A stretch of DNA of 64,000 nucleotides from Rhizobium sp. Root482 (GTDB lineage Bacteria; Pseudomonadota; Alphaproteobacteria; Rhizobiales; Rhizobiaceae), in contig NZ_LMFA01000020.1 in assembly GCF_001426565.1 (NCBI RefSeq), forward strand, positions 277,360 to 341,359, written 5' to 3'. Each line of letters starts with the position of its first letter. Within the stretch, counting starts at the first letter, position 1. The translations under genes were made by a program, and so were the position numbers. The notes beneath the pieces are model-generated. The model saw only the letters and a program-made list of their open reading frames with translations. It was not told the DNA's origin and ran no database searches. Positions 34,873 through 44,880 of the stretch are shown here, piece after piece.

Positions 34873-35340
34873 TCAGGGGAATTCGATGACCCTGCTCTCG
34901 AAGCGAATCACCGGCGCGCCGTCCTGGTTCTCGCCTTCGCACAGGATGGTGTTGATGCGCCATCCCGGCCGCGATTCCAGCTCCTTGGCGGCGATGAAGG
35001 TCACGAAATAAGTGATCGTATCGCCGGCAAAGACCGGCCGCAGCCAGCGCATGTCGCGAAAGCCGGGCGAGGGGCCGAGCTTCGGCGCGGTAATGCCCTC
35101 GGCCGCCATCCGCTTCATCTCGTCCAGCCAATAGGGAACGAAACATTTCATCCAGCCGGCGCAGGTATGCCAGCCGGAAGCGCAGAGCCCGCCAAACAAC
35201 GACGCGCTCGCCGCGTCCGCGTCGAGATGGAAGGGTTGGGGATCGAATTTCTCGGCGAAGCGGATGATGTCGTCGGCCGTGAAAATCACCGATCCGATGG
35301 TTTCGCGCGTGCCTTCGGGGTGGAGATCCGCCAGCTTCAT
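34873..35340 (-). CDS. MaoC-type hotdog-fold dehydratase (second of pair)
   Basis: 155 residues. Hotdog hydratase 2 motif ADDIIRFAEKFDPQPFHLDADAA, followed by LFGGLCASGWHTCAGWMK, the MaoC-like Asp/His active-site region. Such enzymes hydrate enoyl-CoA or act on related acyl thioesters; the substrate is unknown. It overlaps the upstream MaoC gene by 4 bases (ATGA), so the two likely form one heteromeric enzyme, as is common for tandem MaoC pairs. Confidence 0.88.
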   Translation of the reverse strand: MKLADLHPEGTRETIGSVIFTADDIIRFAEKFDPQPFHLDADAASASLFGGLCASGWHTCAGWMKCFVPYWLDEMKRMAAEGITAPKLGPSPGFRDMRWLRPVFAGDTITYFVTFIAAKELESRPGWRINTILCEGENQDGAPVIRFESRVIEFP

Positions 35341-35792
35341 GGCTTTTCTCCCGTCGGCCTGCAGCGGATCATATTGGCATAATCGCAGATCGCCACCGTC
35401 TCGTCCTTCTGGTTGGTGACGACGGCCCTCAGGCGGACGATGCCGATCTCCGGTCGCGACCGGGAGACGCGCGCCTCAAGCACGGTGCAGGTGCCCGACA
35501 GCGTATCGCCGGAAAGCACTGCCTTCTTCCATTCCATGCTGTCGACGCCGGGCGAGCCTTCCGAGGCCGCCTGGCCGATATAGCCGTCGCACAGCATGCG
35601 CATCATCATGGCGCTGGTATGCCAGCCGGAGGCGGCAAGCCCGCCGAGGATGCTCGCCTTGCCGCCGTCTTCCGACATATGCATCGGCTGCGGATCGAAT
35701 TCTGCGGCAAAGGCGATGATGTCTTCAGCCTTCACCGTCACCGGCTTGAAATCGAACTGCCGCCCGACCGGAAAATCCTCGAAATGAAGCAT
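35337..35792 (-). CDS. MaoC-type hotdog-fold dehydratase (first of pair)
   Basis: 151 residues with AEDIIAFAAEFDPQPMHMSEDGGKASILGGLAASGWHTSAMMMR, clearly paralogous to its downstream neighbour (shared DPQPxH and ASGWHT). It is the first gene of the pair, 31 bases after ychF, so it may be co-transcribed with ychF. An enoyl-CoA hydratase-type role is inferred from the family only. Confidence 0.88.
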   Translation of the reverse strand: MLHFEDFPVGRQFDFKPVTVKAEDIIAFAAEFDPQPMHMSEDGGKASILGGLAASGWHTSAMMMRMLCDGYIGQAASEGSPGVDSMEWKKAVLSGDTLSGTCTVLEARVSRSRPEIGIVRLRAVVTNQKDETVAICDYANMIRCRPTGEKP

Positions 35793-35823
35793 GGGCTTGT
35801 CCTTCTGAAAGGCCCGCCTAAGA

Positions 35824-36927
<1,104 letters not shown>

Positions 36928-37234
36928 GGCCTTGATACCTGTCCGATCGAATTCTGTTGCTGTGCTTTTGCGGAAACTCGGCCCGGGGTCAAGTCTAAGT
37001 CCGATTTTGTGGCTTTATATAGGGTTCATCACGGCATACCGCTTGGCTCCAAGCATAGATAAGACAAAAGACGATGGGGGCTGCGCATGGCTCGGCGTCC
37101 GCGACATCGCCGTCTACGCCCGCGATGTCGCCTGAACGAAGCCGCGGAGGTGGCCGACCTGAGCAAGGAAGCGGGTTTCCGGTGATGTTACGATCGAGGC
37201 GCAGGGATAAAACCGAAACAGTAACTGGCTATGT
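36928..37234. other. Intergenic region upstream of ychF with a possible broken small ORF
   Basis: 307 bases. The ychF promoter should be here, but no clear hexamers were found. On the plus strand one frame reads CAWLGVRDIAVYARDVA then stop (to 37135). A neighbouring frame continues with EAAEVADLSKEAGFR then stop (to 37185). Both stretches look protein-like and could be a small gene broken by a frameshift. Low confidence. Confidence 0.3.
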
Positions 37235-37699
37235 TTAAATCTCGCGGGGTCGTCTGATCTGGAAGCCTGTCTTGCTCTGCACAAAACCGCAGCCCTCGTA
37301 GAATTTCAGCGTTGCCGGATTGGTGGAACCGGTGAGCAGCATCACCTTGTAGCATCCTTGCTGCCAGGCGCTTTCGAAGGCATGCCTGATCAGAGCGCCG
37401 GCATGCCCGCGTTGTCGAAACCGGACATGGGTGACAACGTTTTCGATGAGCGCATAGGGTGCGCCACCACGCGTGAGATTGGGTATGGTGACCAAGGTCA
37501 CCGTGGAACTGGTTGTCTCGTTCACGGCGCCGATGAAAATGGTCATGCCGGGATGGGCCAGCATTTCACCAAACCTTCCGGCGGCCAGTTCCTCATCCAA
37601 TTCGGGATCATCGGGGTTGAGATGTCGATAGAGGGCCAGCATTCCGGGGAGATCGTTTTGATCAGCGGGGCGGATGTTGAAAAAGCCGGACGGCGTCAC
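37235..37699 (-). CDS. GNAT family N-acetyltransferase
   Basis: 154 residues with NIRPADQNDLPGMLALYRHLNPDDPELDEE at the start and the GNAT core VVTHVRFRQRGHAGALIRHAFESAWQQGCYKVMLLTGSTNPATLKFYEGCGF. The substrate is unknown. The frame is open to 38056 inside pth, but the likely start is GTG 37699, two bases after the pth stop, with AAGGG in the end of pth as ribosome site. It is therefore the last gene of a pth unit. Confidence 0.8.
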   Translation of the reverse strand: MTPSGFFNIRPADQNDLPGMLALYRHLNPDDPELDEELAAGRFGEMLAHPGMTIFIGAVNETTSSTVTLVTIPNLTRGGAPYALIENVVTHVRFRQRGHAGALIRHAFESAWQQGCYKVMLLTGSTNPATLKFYEGCGFVQSKTGFQIRRPREI

Positions 37700-37701
37700 G
37701 C

Positions 37702-38415
37702 CTATTCGCCCTTGTTGCCGAACAGCTTCTTCAGCATTTCGGCCATCGGTCCGGTGGTCGGGAGGATTTTCGGCTGGGCATTGTTGCGGGTCTGGCGGAT
37801 ATGGGATTTGCCGGCAGGCTTGGCTGGGGCCGGGTCGGGTTCCGGCTTGCTGCCGGTGGCCAGCGCCAGCTTGTTCAGGAGCTGCGAATCCTCGCCCTTC
37901 ACCAGCATCTCGGCATTGTCGGCGAGTGCCTCCAGCAAGGGCTCCAGCCAGAGGCGGTCGGCCTTGGCGAAGTCGCCGAGCACATGGTTGTGCACCTGTT
38001 CCTTGGAGCCCGGATGGCCGATGCCAAGCCGCAGGCGGCGGTAGTCCTTGCCGCAATGGGCATCGAGCGACTTGATGCCGTTATGGCCGCCATGGCCGCC
38101 CCCCAGCTTGATCCGCGCCTTGCCGGCCACGAGATCGAGTTCGTCATAGATGGCAAGCACCTGCCCTGGCCCCAGCTTGTAGAAGCGCATTGCTTCTCCG
38201 ACGGCCTCGCCAGACAGGTTCATGAAGGTCTGCGGCTTCATCAACAGCACCCGCTCGCCGCCGATCTCGCCCTCCGAAATCAGCGCCTTGAACTTCTTCG
38301 ACCAGGGCGAAAACCCGTGGCGTCGCTGGATCTCGTCCACCGCCATGAAGCCGATATTGTGGCGGTTGCCGGCATATTGGGCACCGGGATTGCCAAGACC
38401 TGCGAAAATCAGCAT
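37702..38415 (-). CDS. pth: Peptidyl-tRNA hydrolase
   Basis: 237 residues. Frees tRNA from peptidyl-tRNA lost by the ribosome. Active-site His in [12 protein letters not shown], Asn in [13 protein letters not shown], Asp in LAIYDELDL, and the [13 protein letters not shown] loop are all present. A C-terminal extension of ~45 residues ([16 protein letters not shown]...) beyond the usual ~190 is typical of rhizobial Pth. ATG 38415 is chosen over 38451 because it begins with the conserved [11 protein letters not shown]. Confidence 0.97.
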   Translation of the reverse strand: MLIFAGLGNPGAQYAGNRHNIGFMAVDEIQRRHGFSPWSKKFKALISEGEIGGERVLLMKPQTFMNLSGEAVGEAMRFYKLGPGQVLAIYDELDLVAGKARIKLGGGHGGHNGIKSLDAHCGKDYRRLRLGIGHPGSKEQVHNHVLGDFAKADRLWLEPLLEALADNAEMLVKGEDSQLLNKLALATGSKPEPDPAPAKPAGKSHIRQTRNNAQPKILPTTGPMAEMLKKLFGNKGE

Positions 38416-38517
38416 GGGAACATCTCTAAAAAATCGTCTGTGGTCTTGCACCGCGTCGGGGCGGGGATGTCAACCGCTTGCCGCGGCATGCGCGCGTTTT
38501 TGCGGCGAACCTTACGG

Positions 38518-39237
38518 TTACCGGCGGTTTGGCCGCACGCCGTAGCGGGTCAGGATACGGTCCTGCGTGCCATCGGCGATCAGTCTGTCGAGTTCTTTCT
38601 GCATGCGGGCGATCAACGCGTCCGGCAGGGCAAGATTGCAGGCGAAGCCATATCGCTGTCCTTCAAGCGTGAGCGCCGATTCGACGGCGCTTCCCCGGTC
38701 GCGCATGGCTTCGAAGGTCTTTTCGGAGGTCACCATCAGATCGACGCGGCCGCTCAGCAGCTTCTTCTCCGTCGTCTCCAGGTCTGTCGCGAGATCGATC
38801 TTCGGGAAATTGTTGTTGCGCAAGAAGCCGATGGCGAAATCCTCGCGCTGCGCGCCCACGATGAAGCGTTTGGCCTCATCGATCGTGGCCGGATTGACGC
38901 CGGAGCCGGCCTTGCGCACCATGATCATCTGGTCGACCAGCAGCGGCTCCACCCATTTGAATCGCTTGTCGCGGTCCTGGTCATGGCCTGTCGTGAACAG
39001 GCAGGTATGCGGCTGCTGCTCGGTCCGCGACAGCGCCCGCGCCCAGGGCAGGATTTCAAGCGAATAGCCCAGCCCGAGCGCCTTCATCATCAGTTCGGCC
39101 TGCTCGACCGAGGTGCCGGTAATGGCGCCGTCCTTGCTGAAATTATAGGGTGCATATTCCTCGGTGAGCAGGGTCAGATCCTCTGCGTGGGCCATGCCGG
39201 CAAGGAAAAGAACGAGCGTGAAAACCAGATGCTTCAT
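38518..39237 (-). CDS. Periplasmic solute-binding protein (SBP family 3-like)
   Basis: 239 residues: signal peptide (HLVFTLVLFLAGMAHAED), then an SBP_bac_3 fold (LTLLTEEYAPYNFSKDGAITGTSVEQAELMMKALG; GRVDLMVTSEKTFEAM). No permease or ATPase genes are near. Instead it lies 22 bases downstream of a HAMP-PAS-GGDEF-EAL gene on the same strand. A sensory role, handing a ligand signal to that protein's periplasmic domain, is plausible but inferred. The specificity is unknown. Confidence 0.85.
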   Translation of the reverse strand: MKHLVFTLVLFLAGMAHAEDLTLLTEEYAPYNFSKDGAITGTSVEQAELMMKALGLGYSLEILPWARALSRTEQQPHTCLFTTGHDQDRDKRFKWVEPLLVDQMIMVRKAGSGVNPATIDEAKRFIVGAQREDFAIGFLRNNNFPKIDLATDLETTEKKLLSGRVDLMVTSEKTFEAMRDRGSAVESALTLEGQRYGFACNLALPDALIARMQKELDRLIADGTQDRILTRYGVRPNRR

Positions 39238-39259
39238 TGCTGGTCTCCTCCGGACCTGG

Positions 39260-41635
39260 TCATGCGATCGTGCTGACCTTGGCTTCTGACTCCATCTCCA
39301 GCATCAATAGCATGTTTTCGATCGGCATCGGCTTGCTGAAGAGGTAGCCCTGGCCGAAATCGAGCCCCAGCTTGCGCAGAAGCTCCCACTGCTCCTTGGT
39401 CTCGACGCCCTCGGCGACGACGGTGCAGCCCATCTGGTGGGAGATGGTGCGGATGCCCTTGATCAGCATGCGGCTCTTGCGGCGGATGTCGGCCGTTCCG
39501 ACCGTGAGCGAGCGGGTGAAGGACTGATCGACCTTGACGATATCGACCGGGAAGCGATTGAGGTAGCTCAGCGAGGAATAGCCCGTGCCGAAATCATCGA
39601 GCGCGATGCGGCAGCCGAATTCGCTGAGCTGTTTCAGGACTGCATGGACGCCCGGATTGTCGGCCATCAGCACCGCCTCGGTGATCTCGATGACGATGCG
39701 GGAAGGGGAAATGTGATGCTTGAGGAGCAGCGCCGCGAGCTTGTGCGGCAGCGTCTCCTCGAATTGCAGCGGCGAGAAATTGACCGCCAGATAGGTTGCG
39801 TCGGCGCCTTCCAGCCCGCTGAGGCGGGCAAGATGCCTGATCGCCTTTTCCAGGACCTGCTCGCCGATCCGGGCGATCGTGCCGGTTTCCTCGGCGATGC
39901 CGATGATTTTTCCCGGCGGCAGAATGCCCTTTTCCGGATGGTTCAGCCGCATCAGCGCCTCGAAGCCGGCAATGCGCCCGTCGCCGAGGCTGACGATCGG
40001 CTGGAGATAGGCTTCGAACCAGTCCTCTTTCAGCCCCGCCTCGATATATTGCTCGATTTCGTGGCGTTCCCGGGCCGTGTCGAGCATGCTGGTATCGAAG
40101 ACCAGCATGCCGTTCTTGCCGTCGCGCTTGCGCGCATACATCGCCATGTCCGACTTGAGCAGCAGTTCGGCCGCATTGGCGGCGTGGTCGGGATAGAGCG
40201 CAACCCCGATGCTGGCGCTGACGGAAAGTTCGGCCCCCTCGACAAGGATCGGTTCGCGCAGGCTGGCGCAGATGCGGCCACCGATCTCGCTTGCCAGCGC
40301 CTCGACTTCCTGCGCGCTGACGAGGATGGCGAATTCGTCGCCGCCGAGCCGCGACATGGTGTCGTCCGGGCGCAGCGTCGTCCTGATGCGGGAGACGACC
40401 TGCTTCAGCACCGCATCGCCGGCGGCGTGGCCGAAATTGTCGTTGATCCACTTGAAGCGGTCGAGGTCGATGAAGATGCAGGCCAGTTGCATCGCATTTT
40501 CGTCGGCATTGCGGATGGCGTCGTCGAGCGCCGCCTCGAAGCCCTGGCGGTTGAGAAGGCCGGTGAGGTGATCGGTGATCGCCTGGGCATGGTTGCGGCT
40601 TTCGGCCTGCTTGAGCGCGGTCACGTCGGTCATCACCGAGAGCGACAGGCTGCTCGCGTCCTTCGTCTCGAGGATCAGCACCGTCATCGTCTCGCCATTC
40701 GCCTTGACGAAGGGAACCGTCACCTCGCAGATATTGGCATGCGCCGGGCTGATATTGCTGCGGCGCGCGCGGTAGGTCTCGCGCCAGTGTTCGTCGACGA
40801 AGTCGGTGAAGATGCAGCCGATGACGTGGCTGCGATCGTAGCCGGTGGCCATCAGCCAGTAATCGCTGACGGCGGTGATGCGGTTGGCGGGATCGAGCGA
40901 GAACAGCATGGACGGCGTCAGATTGTAGATTTCCGTAGCCCGGCCATGCGCCAGCTTCAGCTCTGTCTCCTCGCGTTCGAGCTTGCTTTGCATCTCGTTG
41001 AAATTATGGGCAAGCATGCCCATCTCGTCCTGCGCGGTCCAATCGACCTGATGGCGCGATCCGAGCCTGCGCGTGGCTTCGATGGCTGCCGTGAGGCGCA
41101 TCAGGGGCCGGATGACGGTGATGCGGTTGCCGATGATGGCGGAGGCAAAGACGATGCCGACGGCGACGATCAGGATGAACAGGACGCTCAGCTCGTCCTT
41201 GCTGAAACGGGAGAGAAGACCCGGCATCGCCCGCTTGAGTTCCAGCGTTCCAACGGATTTTCCTCCGTCCTGGGACGTGTAGAAAATCGTCCTGGTCAGC
41301 GTCTTGTGCGCCAGGCCCTTGTCCACGGAGTTAGTCGGCAGCCGCACCGAGATGGATCCCGAGCTGTCCCTGACCTCTACCGAGATGACATCCGCGCCGG
41401 CGAGCAGCGATCTGGCGATCTGCTCGATGCCGTCGGTATCGAAATCCCAGAGCGGCTTTCCAAGCGCCTGGGCGCTGGCTTCCATGAGTATCTGCGTATT
41501 CTGCAGATGCTCACGCGCGACGCGCTCCGACGACAGGCTCAAAAACAACACGATCAGGGGAGCGATGAAAACGAGCATCGCGCCGCAGACGATCGCAATG
41601 AAGCGATTTTCGACGGAATGCATCATCGGACGCAT
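39260..41635 (-). CDS. Membrane GGDEF-EAL c-di-GMP enzyme with HAMP and PAS domains
   Basis: 791 residues: membrane helix (about 12-33), a periplasmic sensor of ~110 residues, second helix (VLFILIVAVGIVFASAIIG), HAMP, PAS (YNLTPSMLFSLDPANRITAVSDYWLMATGYDR), GGDEF (motif at about 431-435) and EAL (E559-A-L). An RxxD I-site (RPDD) lies five residues before GGDEF, so cyclase activity would be product-inhibited. The EAL catalytic set looks complete (AVNFSPLQ, EITEAVL, DDFGTGYSSL, KVDQSF, AEGVE). Both activities are thus possible. Co-transcribed with the solute-binding protein downstream. Confidence 0.92.
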   Translation of the reverse strand: MRPMMHSVENRFIAIVCGAMLVFIAPLIVLFLSLSSERVAREHLQNTQILMEASAQALGKPLWDFDTDGIEQIARSLLAGADVISVEVRDSSGSISVRLPTNSVDKGLAHKTLTRTIFYTSQDGGKSVGTLELKRAMPGLLSRFSKDELSVLFILIVAVGIVFASAIIGNRITVIRPLMRLTAAIEATRRLGSRHQVDWTAQDEMGMLAHNFNEMQSKLEREETELKLAHGRATEIYNLTPSMLFSLDPANRITAVSDYWLMATGYDRSHVIGCIFTDFVDEHWRETYRARRSNISPAHANICEVTVPFVKANGETMTVLILETKDASSLSLSVMTDVTALKQAESRNHAQAITDHLTGLLNRQGFEAALDDAIRNADENAMQLACIFIDLDRFKWINDNFGHAAGDAVLKQVVSRIRTTLRPDDTMSRLGGDEFAILVSAQEVEALASEIGGRICASLREPILVEGAELSVSASIGVALYPDHAANAAELLLKSDMAMYARKRDGKNGMLVFDTSMLDTARERHEIEQYIEAGLKEDWFEAYLQPIVSLGDGRIAGFEALMRLNHPEKGILPPGKIIGIAEETGTIARIGEQVLEKAIRHLARLSGLEGADATYLAVNFSPLQFEETLPHKLAALLLKHHISPSRIVIEITEAVLMADNPGVHAVLKQLSEFGCRIALDDFGTGYSSLSYLNRFPVDIVKVDQSFTRSLTVGTADIRRKSRMLIKGIRTISHQMGCTVVAEGVETKEQWELLRKLGLDFGQGYLFSKPMPIENMLLMLEMESEAKVSTIA

Positions 41636-41801
41636 CCGGGCGCTTTACTGGCGTCATCTTTCATTCGGATTCTCATACGCTGAAATCGGACTGGTTCCCC
41701 GTCATCAACACATCATGAAAATCTTAAATGTTGCTGAAACTCCTGCATAAAAGATCAAAAGGCCAAGACTGGATGTCGTCTTGCACCAATCGCCAGACAA
41801 T

Positions 41802-41838
41802 AAAAAACCCGCCTGCGCAGGGCTGCGCGGCGGGTTTT
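41802..41838 (-). terminator. Terminator after rplY
   Basis: AAAACCCGCC (41804-41813) / GGCGGGTTTT (41829-41838) with an inner GCGCAG / CTGCGC stem. On the minus strand the hairpin ends in a run of Ts. It lies 20 bases beyond the rplY stop. Confidence 0.9.
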
Positions 41839-41858
41839 CATGCCGTGCTGTCGGAGTT

Positions 41859-42470
41859 TTATTCTTCCGAAGCCGTCTCTTCTTCCTCTTCCGAAACGCC
41901 GCCGGCCGGAGTGGCGATGGTGGCGATCGTGAAGTCGCGGTCGGCGATCACCGGAGTGACGCCAGCCGGCAGCTTGATGTTCGAAATATGGATGCCGTCG
42001 CCCAGCTTCAGGCCGGTCAGGTCGGCCGTCAGGAATTCCGGGATGGCGTCGGCGGAAACCGACACTTCGACTTCGTGGCGAACGATGTTCAGGACGCCGC
42101 CGACCTTGAGGCCCGGGGACTTCTCTTCGTTGACGAAGTGAACCGGAACCTGGACGGTCACCTTGGAGTCCTTGGACACGCGCAGGAAATCGACATGCAT
42201 GGTGAAGTCACGGACCGGATCCAGCTGGTAGTCCTTCGGCAGGACGCGGATCTTCTCGCCGCCGACGTCGATCGTGGCGACCGTGGTCATGAAACCACCG
42301 GCGTGAATTTTCTGGGTGACTTCCTTCGTGGAGAGGGCGATGGAAATCGGAGCCTGCTTGTCGCCATAGATGACAGCAGGAATAAGACCGTTGCGGCGAA
42401 GTTCACGGGAGGACCCCTTACCAACCCGTTCGCGCGTTTCGGCCTTGAGCTCGTAGGATGCGTGGCTCAT
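41859..42470 (-). CDS. rplY: 50S ribosomal protein L25/general stress protein Ctc
   Basis: 203 residues: an N-terminal L25 5S-rRNA-binding domain ([36 protein letters not shown]) plus the C-terminal TL5/Ctc domain, ending in an acidic tail ([12 protein letters not shown]). The long form is usual in Alphaproteobacteria. ATG 42470 is chosen over the in-frame 42566. Single gene with its own terminator. In many rhizobia it lies between prs and pth; here two cyclic-di-GMP genes and benE are also in the interval. Confidence 0.97.
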   Translation of the reverse strand: MSHASYELKAETRERVGKGSSRELRRNGLIPAVIYGDKQAPISIALSTKEVTQKIHAGGFMTTVATIDVGGEKIRVLPKDYQLDPVRDFTMHVDFLRVSKDSKVTVQVPVHFVNEEKSPGLKVGGVLNIVRHEVEVSVSADAIPEFLTADLTGLKLGDGIHISNIKLPAGVTPVIADRDFTIATIATPAGGVSEEEEETASEE

Positions 42471-42786
42471 GGCAGTACCTTTCTGGTGTTTTGGAGAGTT
42501 CGTCCGCTCGTGTTCGAAACGGAATGAACCGAGGCCTTTGACCGCCTCATCCGCGTTTGCCTCCAAGGGTGTCTGCGCGGACGCGCGTCCTTAACCGAGA
42601 ACCCGGCGAAATGCAAGGGCGGCTGGTCGGCCCGAATGCGCGTCTCGTGGTGGCCGAGGACGATCGATACACGCCCGGCGCGATCATTTTCAAGCCTTGA
42701 TAACCTTCATCGCATCGCGCCTGAACGGTGTTAATCTCTCTTAGTGTCTTTTCGGCACAGTCCGCCCAATTCCAAACGGGTGTCCC
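42471..42786. promoter_or_regulatory. Divergent promoter region between rplY and the MHYT-GGDEF-EAL gene
   Basis: 316 bases. It must hold both promoters. A moderately AT-rich patch (about 42690-42750) lies before the plus-strand gene, but no exact promoter, operator or riboswitch could be assigned. Part of the region encodes an open extension of the rplY frame, which I do not believe is translated. Confidence 0.45.
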
Positions 42787-44871
42787 ATGCTGAAAGTCCT
42801 TTCCTGTATCGCAACCGAACATGAATACGGTTTGCTGTCGCTGGCCGTGCTGGTCTGCGTCCTCGGCTGCACGCTGACGCTCAGGCTTTATGCCCGGGTC
42901 GGGCGCACGGTCGGCGTGCAGAAGCTGAACTGGCTGTTCATGAGCGGCGTCATCGGCGGCTCCACCATCTGGACCACCCATTTCATCGCCATGCTCAGCT
43001 TCAAGTCGTCGCTGCAGCACGCCTATGAGCCGGTGTTGACGATGGCGTCGCTCGGCGTGGCGATCGCCGTCACCACGCTTGGCCTGTTCGTCACCGCTCT
43101 CAGGAAGTCCGGCCTCACCGTCGAACTGGGCGGCGCCGTGGTCGGCGCGGGCATAGCGCTCATGCATCATATGGGCATGGCGGCCTACCAGATCGGCGGG
43201 CGGCTGGAATGGGACATGACCTATTACACCGCCTCGGTCCTGCTTGGCATCGGCTTCGGTGCCTTTGCCACCCACTGCCTTTCGCGGCCCGCAGGCCATT
43301 TCTCCCGATATGGCGGCATTTCCGGGCTCATTCTGGCGATCATCGCGGTGCATTTCACCGGCATGTCCGCCGTCACCATCGTTCCCGATCCGATGCTGCA
43401 GCCCTCGGCGGCGCTCATTCCCGACACTTTGCTGACGATCATGGTCGTATCGCTGATGTGCGTGATGCTGGGGCTCGGCGCCTCCACCTATGTGATCGAT
43501 CTCCACACCACCCACCAGGCGGCCGAGCGCTTCCGCCATCTGTCGCTGCACGATCCGCTGACCGGACTTCCGAACCGCGTCGCCCTTGGCGATCGCCTCG
43601 AAAACGTTACCCGCCAGTGGAGGGACGAGGGCCTGCGCACTGCCGTCCTTTCCTTCGACCTCGACCGCTTCAAGGAGGTCAACGACGTGCATGGACATGC
43701 TGCCGGCGATGCGGTCCTGCGCATCATTGCCGAGCGCATGACGAAAATCCTGGGCGAGGGGGAATTCGTCGCGCGCATCGGCGGCGACGAATTTGTCGCG
43801 CTGACATCGAACCTCTTCATGAAGAACGAAGCGAAAAGCTTTGCCGCGCGCCTGATCGGCGAGATCGTAAAGCCCATCATATGGCAGGACAAGACCCTTC
43901 TCGTCGGCACCAGCGTCGGCATTTCCGTGTTTCCCGTCGATGCGCTGTCTGCGGAAGACCTTCTTGCCCAGGCCGATCTTGCCATGTACCGGGCGAAGGC
44001 CAGCGGCAGCAATGCCATCCGGCTTTACGAGTCCTCGATGGACGATGCGGCCCGCAAGCGCAGCATCCTCGCCATGGATATGCGCCAGGGCATCGAGCGC
44101 GGCGAGTTCGAGCTTTATTACCAGTATCAGAACAATTCGCTGACGCGCGACGTCATCGGTTTCGAAGTGCTGCTGCGCTGGCACCATCCGGCGCGCGGCA
44201 TGGTGCCGCCGATGGATTTCATCCCGATCGCCGAAAGCAACGGCTTTATCCACGAACTGGGAGACTGGGTTCTGCGCACCGCCTGCCGGCAGGCCGCGTC
44301 CTGGACGAATCCGCTCAAGATCGCCGTCAATGTCGCGCCGACCCAGCTTGCCGATCCGAACTTTCCGCTGCGTGTCGGCGAGATTCTCGCCGAGACCGGC
44401 CTCGATGCCTCCCGTCTCGAACTGGAAATCACCGAAACCGGGATCATCGGCGACCAGCAGCATGCGCTGAACATCATCCGACAACTAAAAAAGCTGGGCG
44501 TCGGCATCGCCATGGACGACTACGGTACCGGCTATTCCTCGCTTTCGACCCTGCAGAACTTTCCCTTCGACAAGATCAAGATCGACCGTGCCTTCATCGA
44601 TGGCGTCACCAGCAACAGGCATTCCGCCGCCATCGTGCGCTCGACCATCATCCTTGCCCAGAGCCTCGATATCCCGGTGCTGGCCGAAGGCGTGGAAGAT
44701 GAGGACCATATGCGCTTCCTCTGCGGCGAAGGCTGCCTCGAGGTCCAGGGCTATCTGTTCGGAAAGCCGATGCCCTTGCGCGACATCCAGCATGTGGTCA
44801 ACAGGGTGCCGGACCAGCCTGAGATGTCGCAAGATCCGGTTTTTCCGCCGGACGAACAGGAGGCCGCCTGA
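42787..44871 (+). CDS. MHYT-GGDEF-EAL membrane protein
   Basis: 694 residues. The seven-helix MHYT sensor (residues 1-240) carries three copies of the metal-site motif: THFIAM (64-69), MHHMGM (126-131) and VHFTGM (189-194). They are thought to bind copper and sense a gas such as O2, CO or NO. GGDEF is intact (about 332-336) but there is no RxxD I-site before it. The EAL motif reads EVL (about 460-462) with the other catalytic residues kept (AVNVAPTQ, EITETG, DDYGTGYSSL, AEGVED). Likely a bifunctional or phosphodiesterase-biased c-di-GMP enzyme. Confidence 0.93.
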   Translation: MLKVLSCIATEHEYGLLSLAVLVCVLGCTLTLRLYARVGRTVGVQKLNWLFMSGVIGGSTIWTTHFIAMLSFKSSLQHAYEPVLTMASLGVAIAVTTLGLFVTALRKSGLTVELGGAVVGAGIALMHHMGMAAYQIGGRLEWDMTYYTASVLLGIGFGAFATHCLSRPAGHFSRYGGISGLILAIIAVHFTGMSAVTIVPDPMLQPSAALIPDTLLTIMVVSLMCVMLGLGASTYVIDLHTTHQAAERFRHLSLHDPLTGLPNRVALGDRLENVTRQWRDEGLRTAVLSFDLDRFKEVNDVHGHAAGDAVLRIIAERMTKILGEGEFVARIGGDEFVALTSNLFMKNEAKSFAARLIGEIVKPIIWQDKTLLVGTSVGISVFPVDALSAEDLLAQADLAMYRAKASGSNAIRLYESSMDDAARKRSILAMDMRQGIERGEFELYYQYQNNSLTRDVIGFEVLLRWHHPARGMVPPMDFIPIAESNGFIHELGDWVLRTACRQAASWTNPLKIAVNVAPTQLADPNFPLRVGEILAETGLDASRLELEITETGIIGDQQHALNIIRQLKKLGVGIAMDDYGTGYSSLSTLQNFPFDKIKIDRAFIDGVTSNRHSAAIVRSTIILAQSLDIPVLAEGVEDEDHMRFLCGEGCLEVQGYLFGKPMPLRDIQHVVNRVPDQPEMSQDPVFPPDEQEAA

Positions 44872-44880
44872 TGCCTTTGC

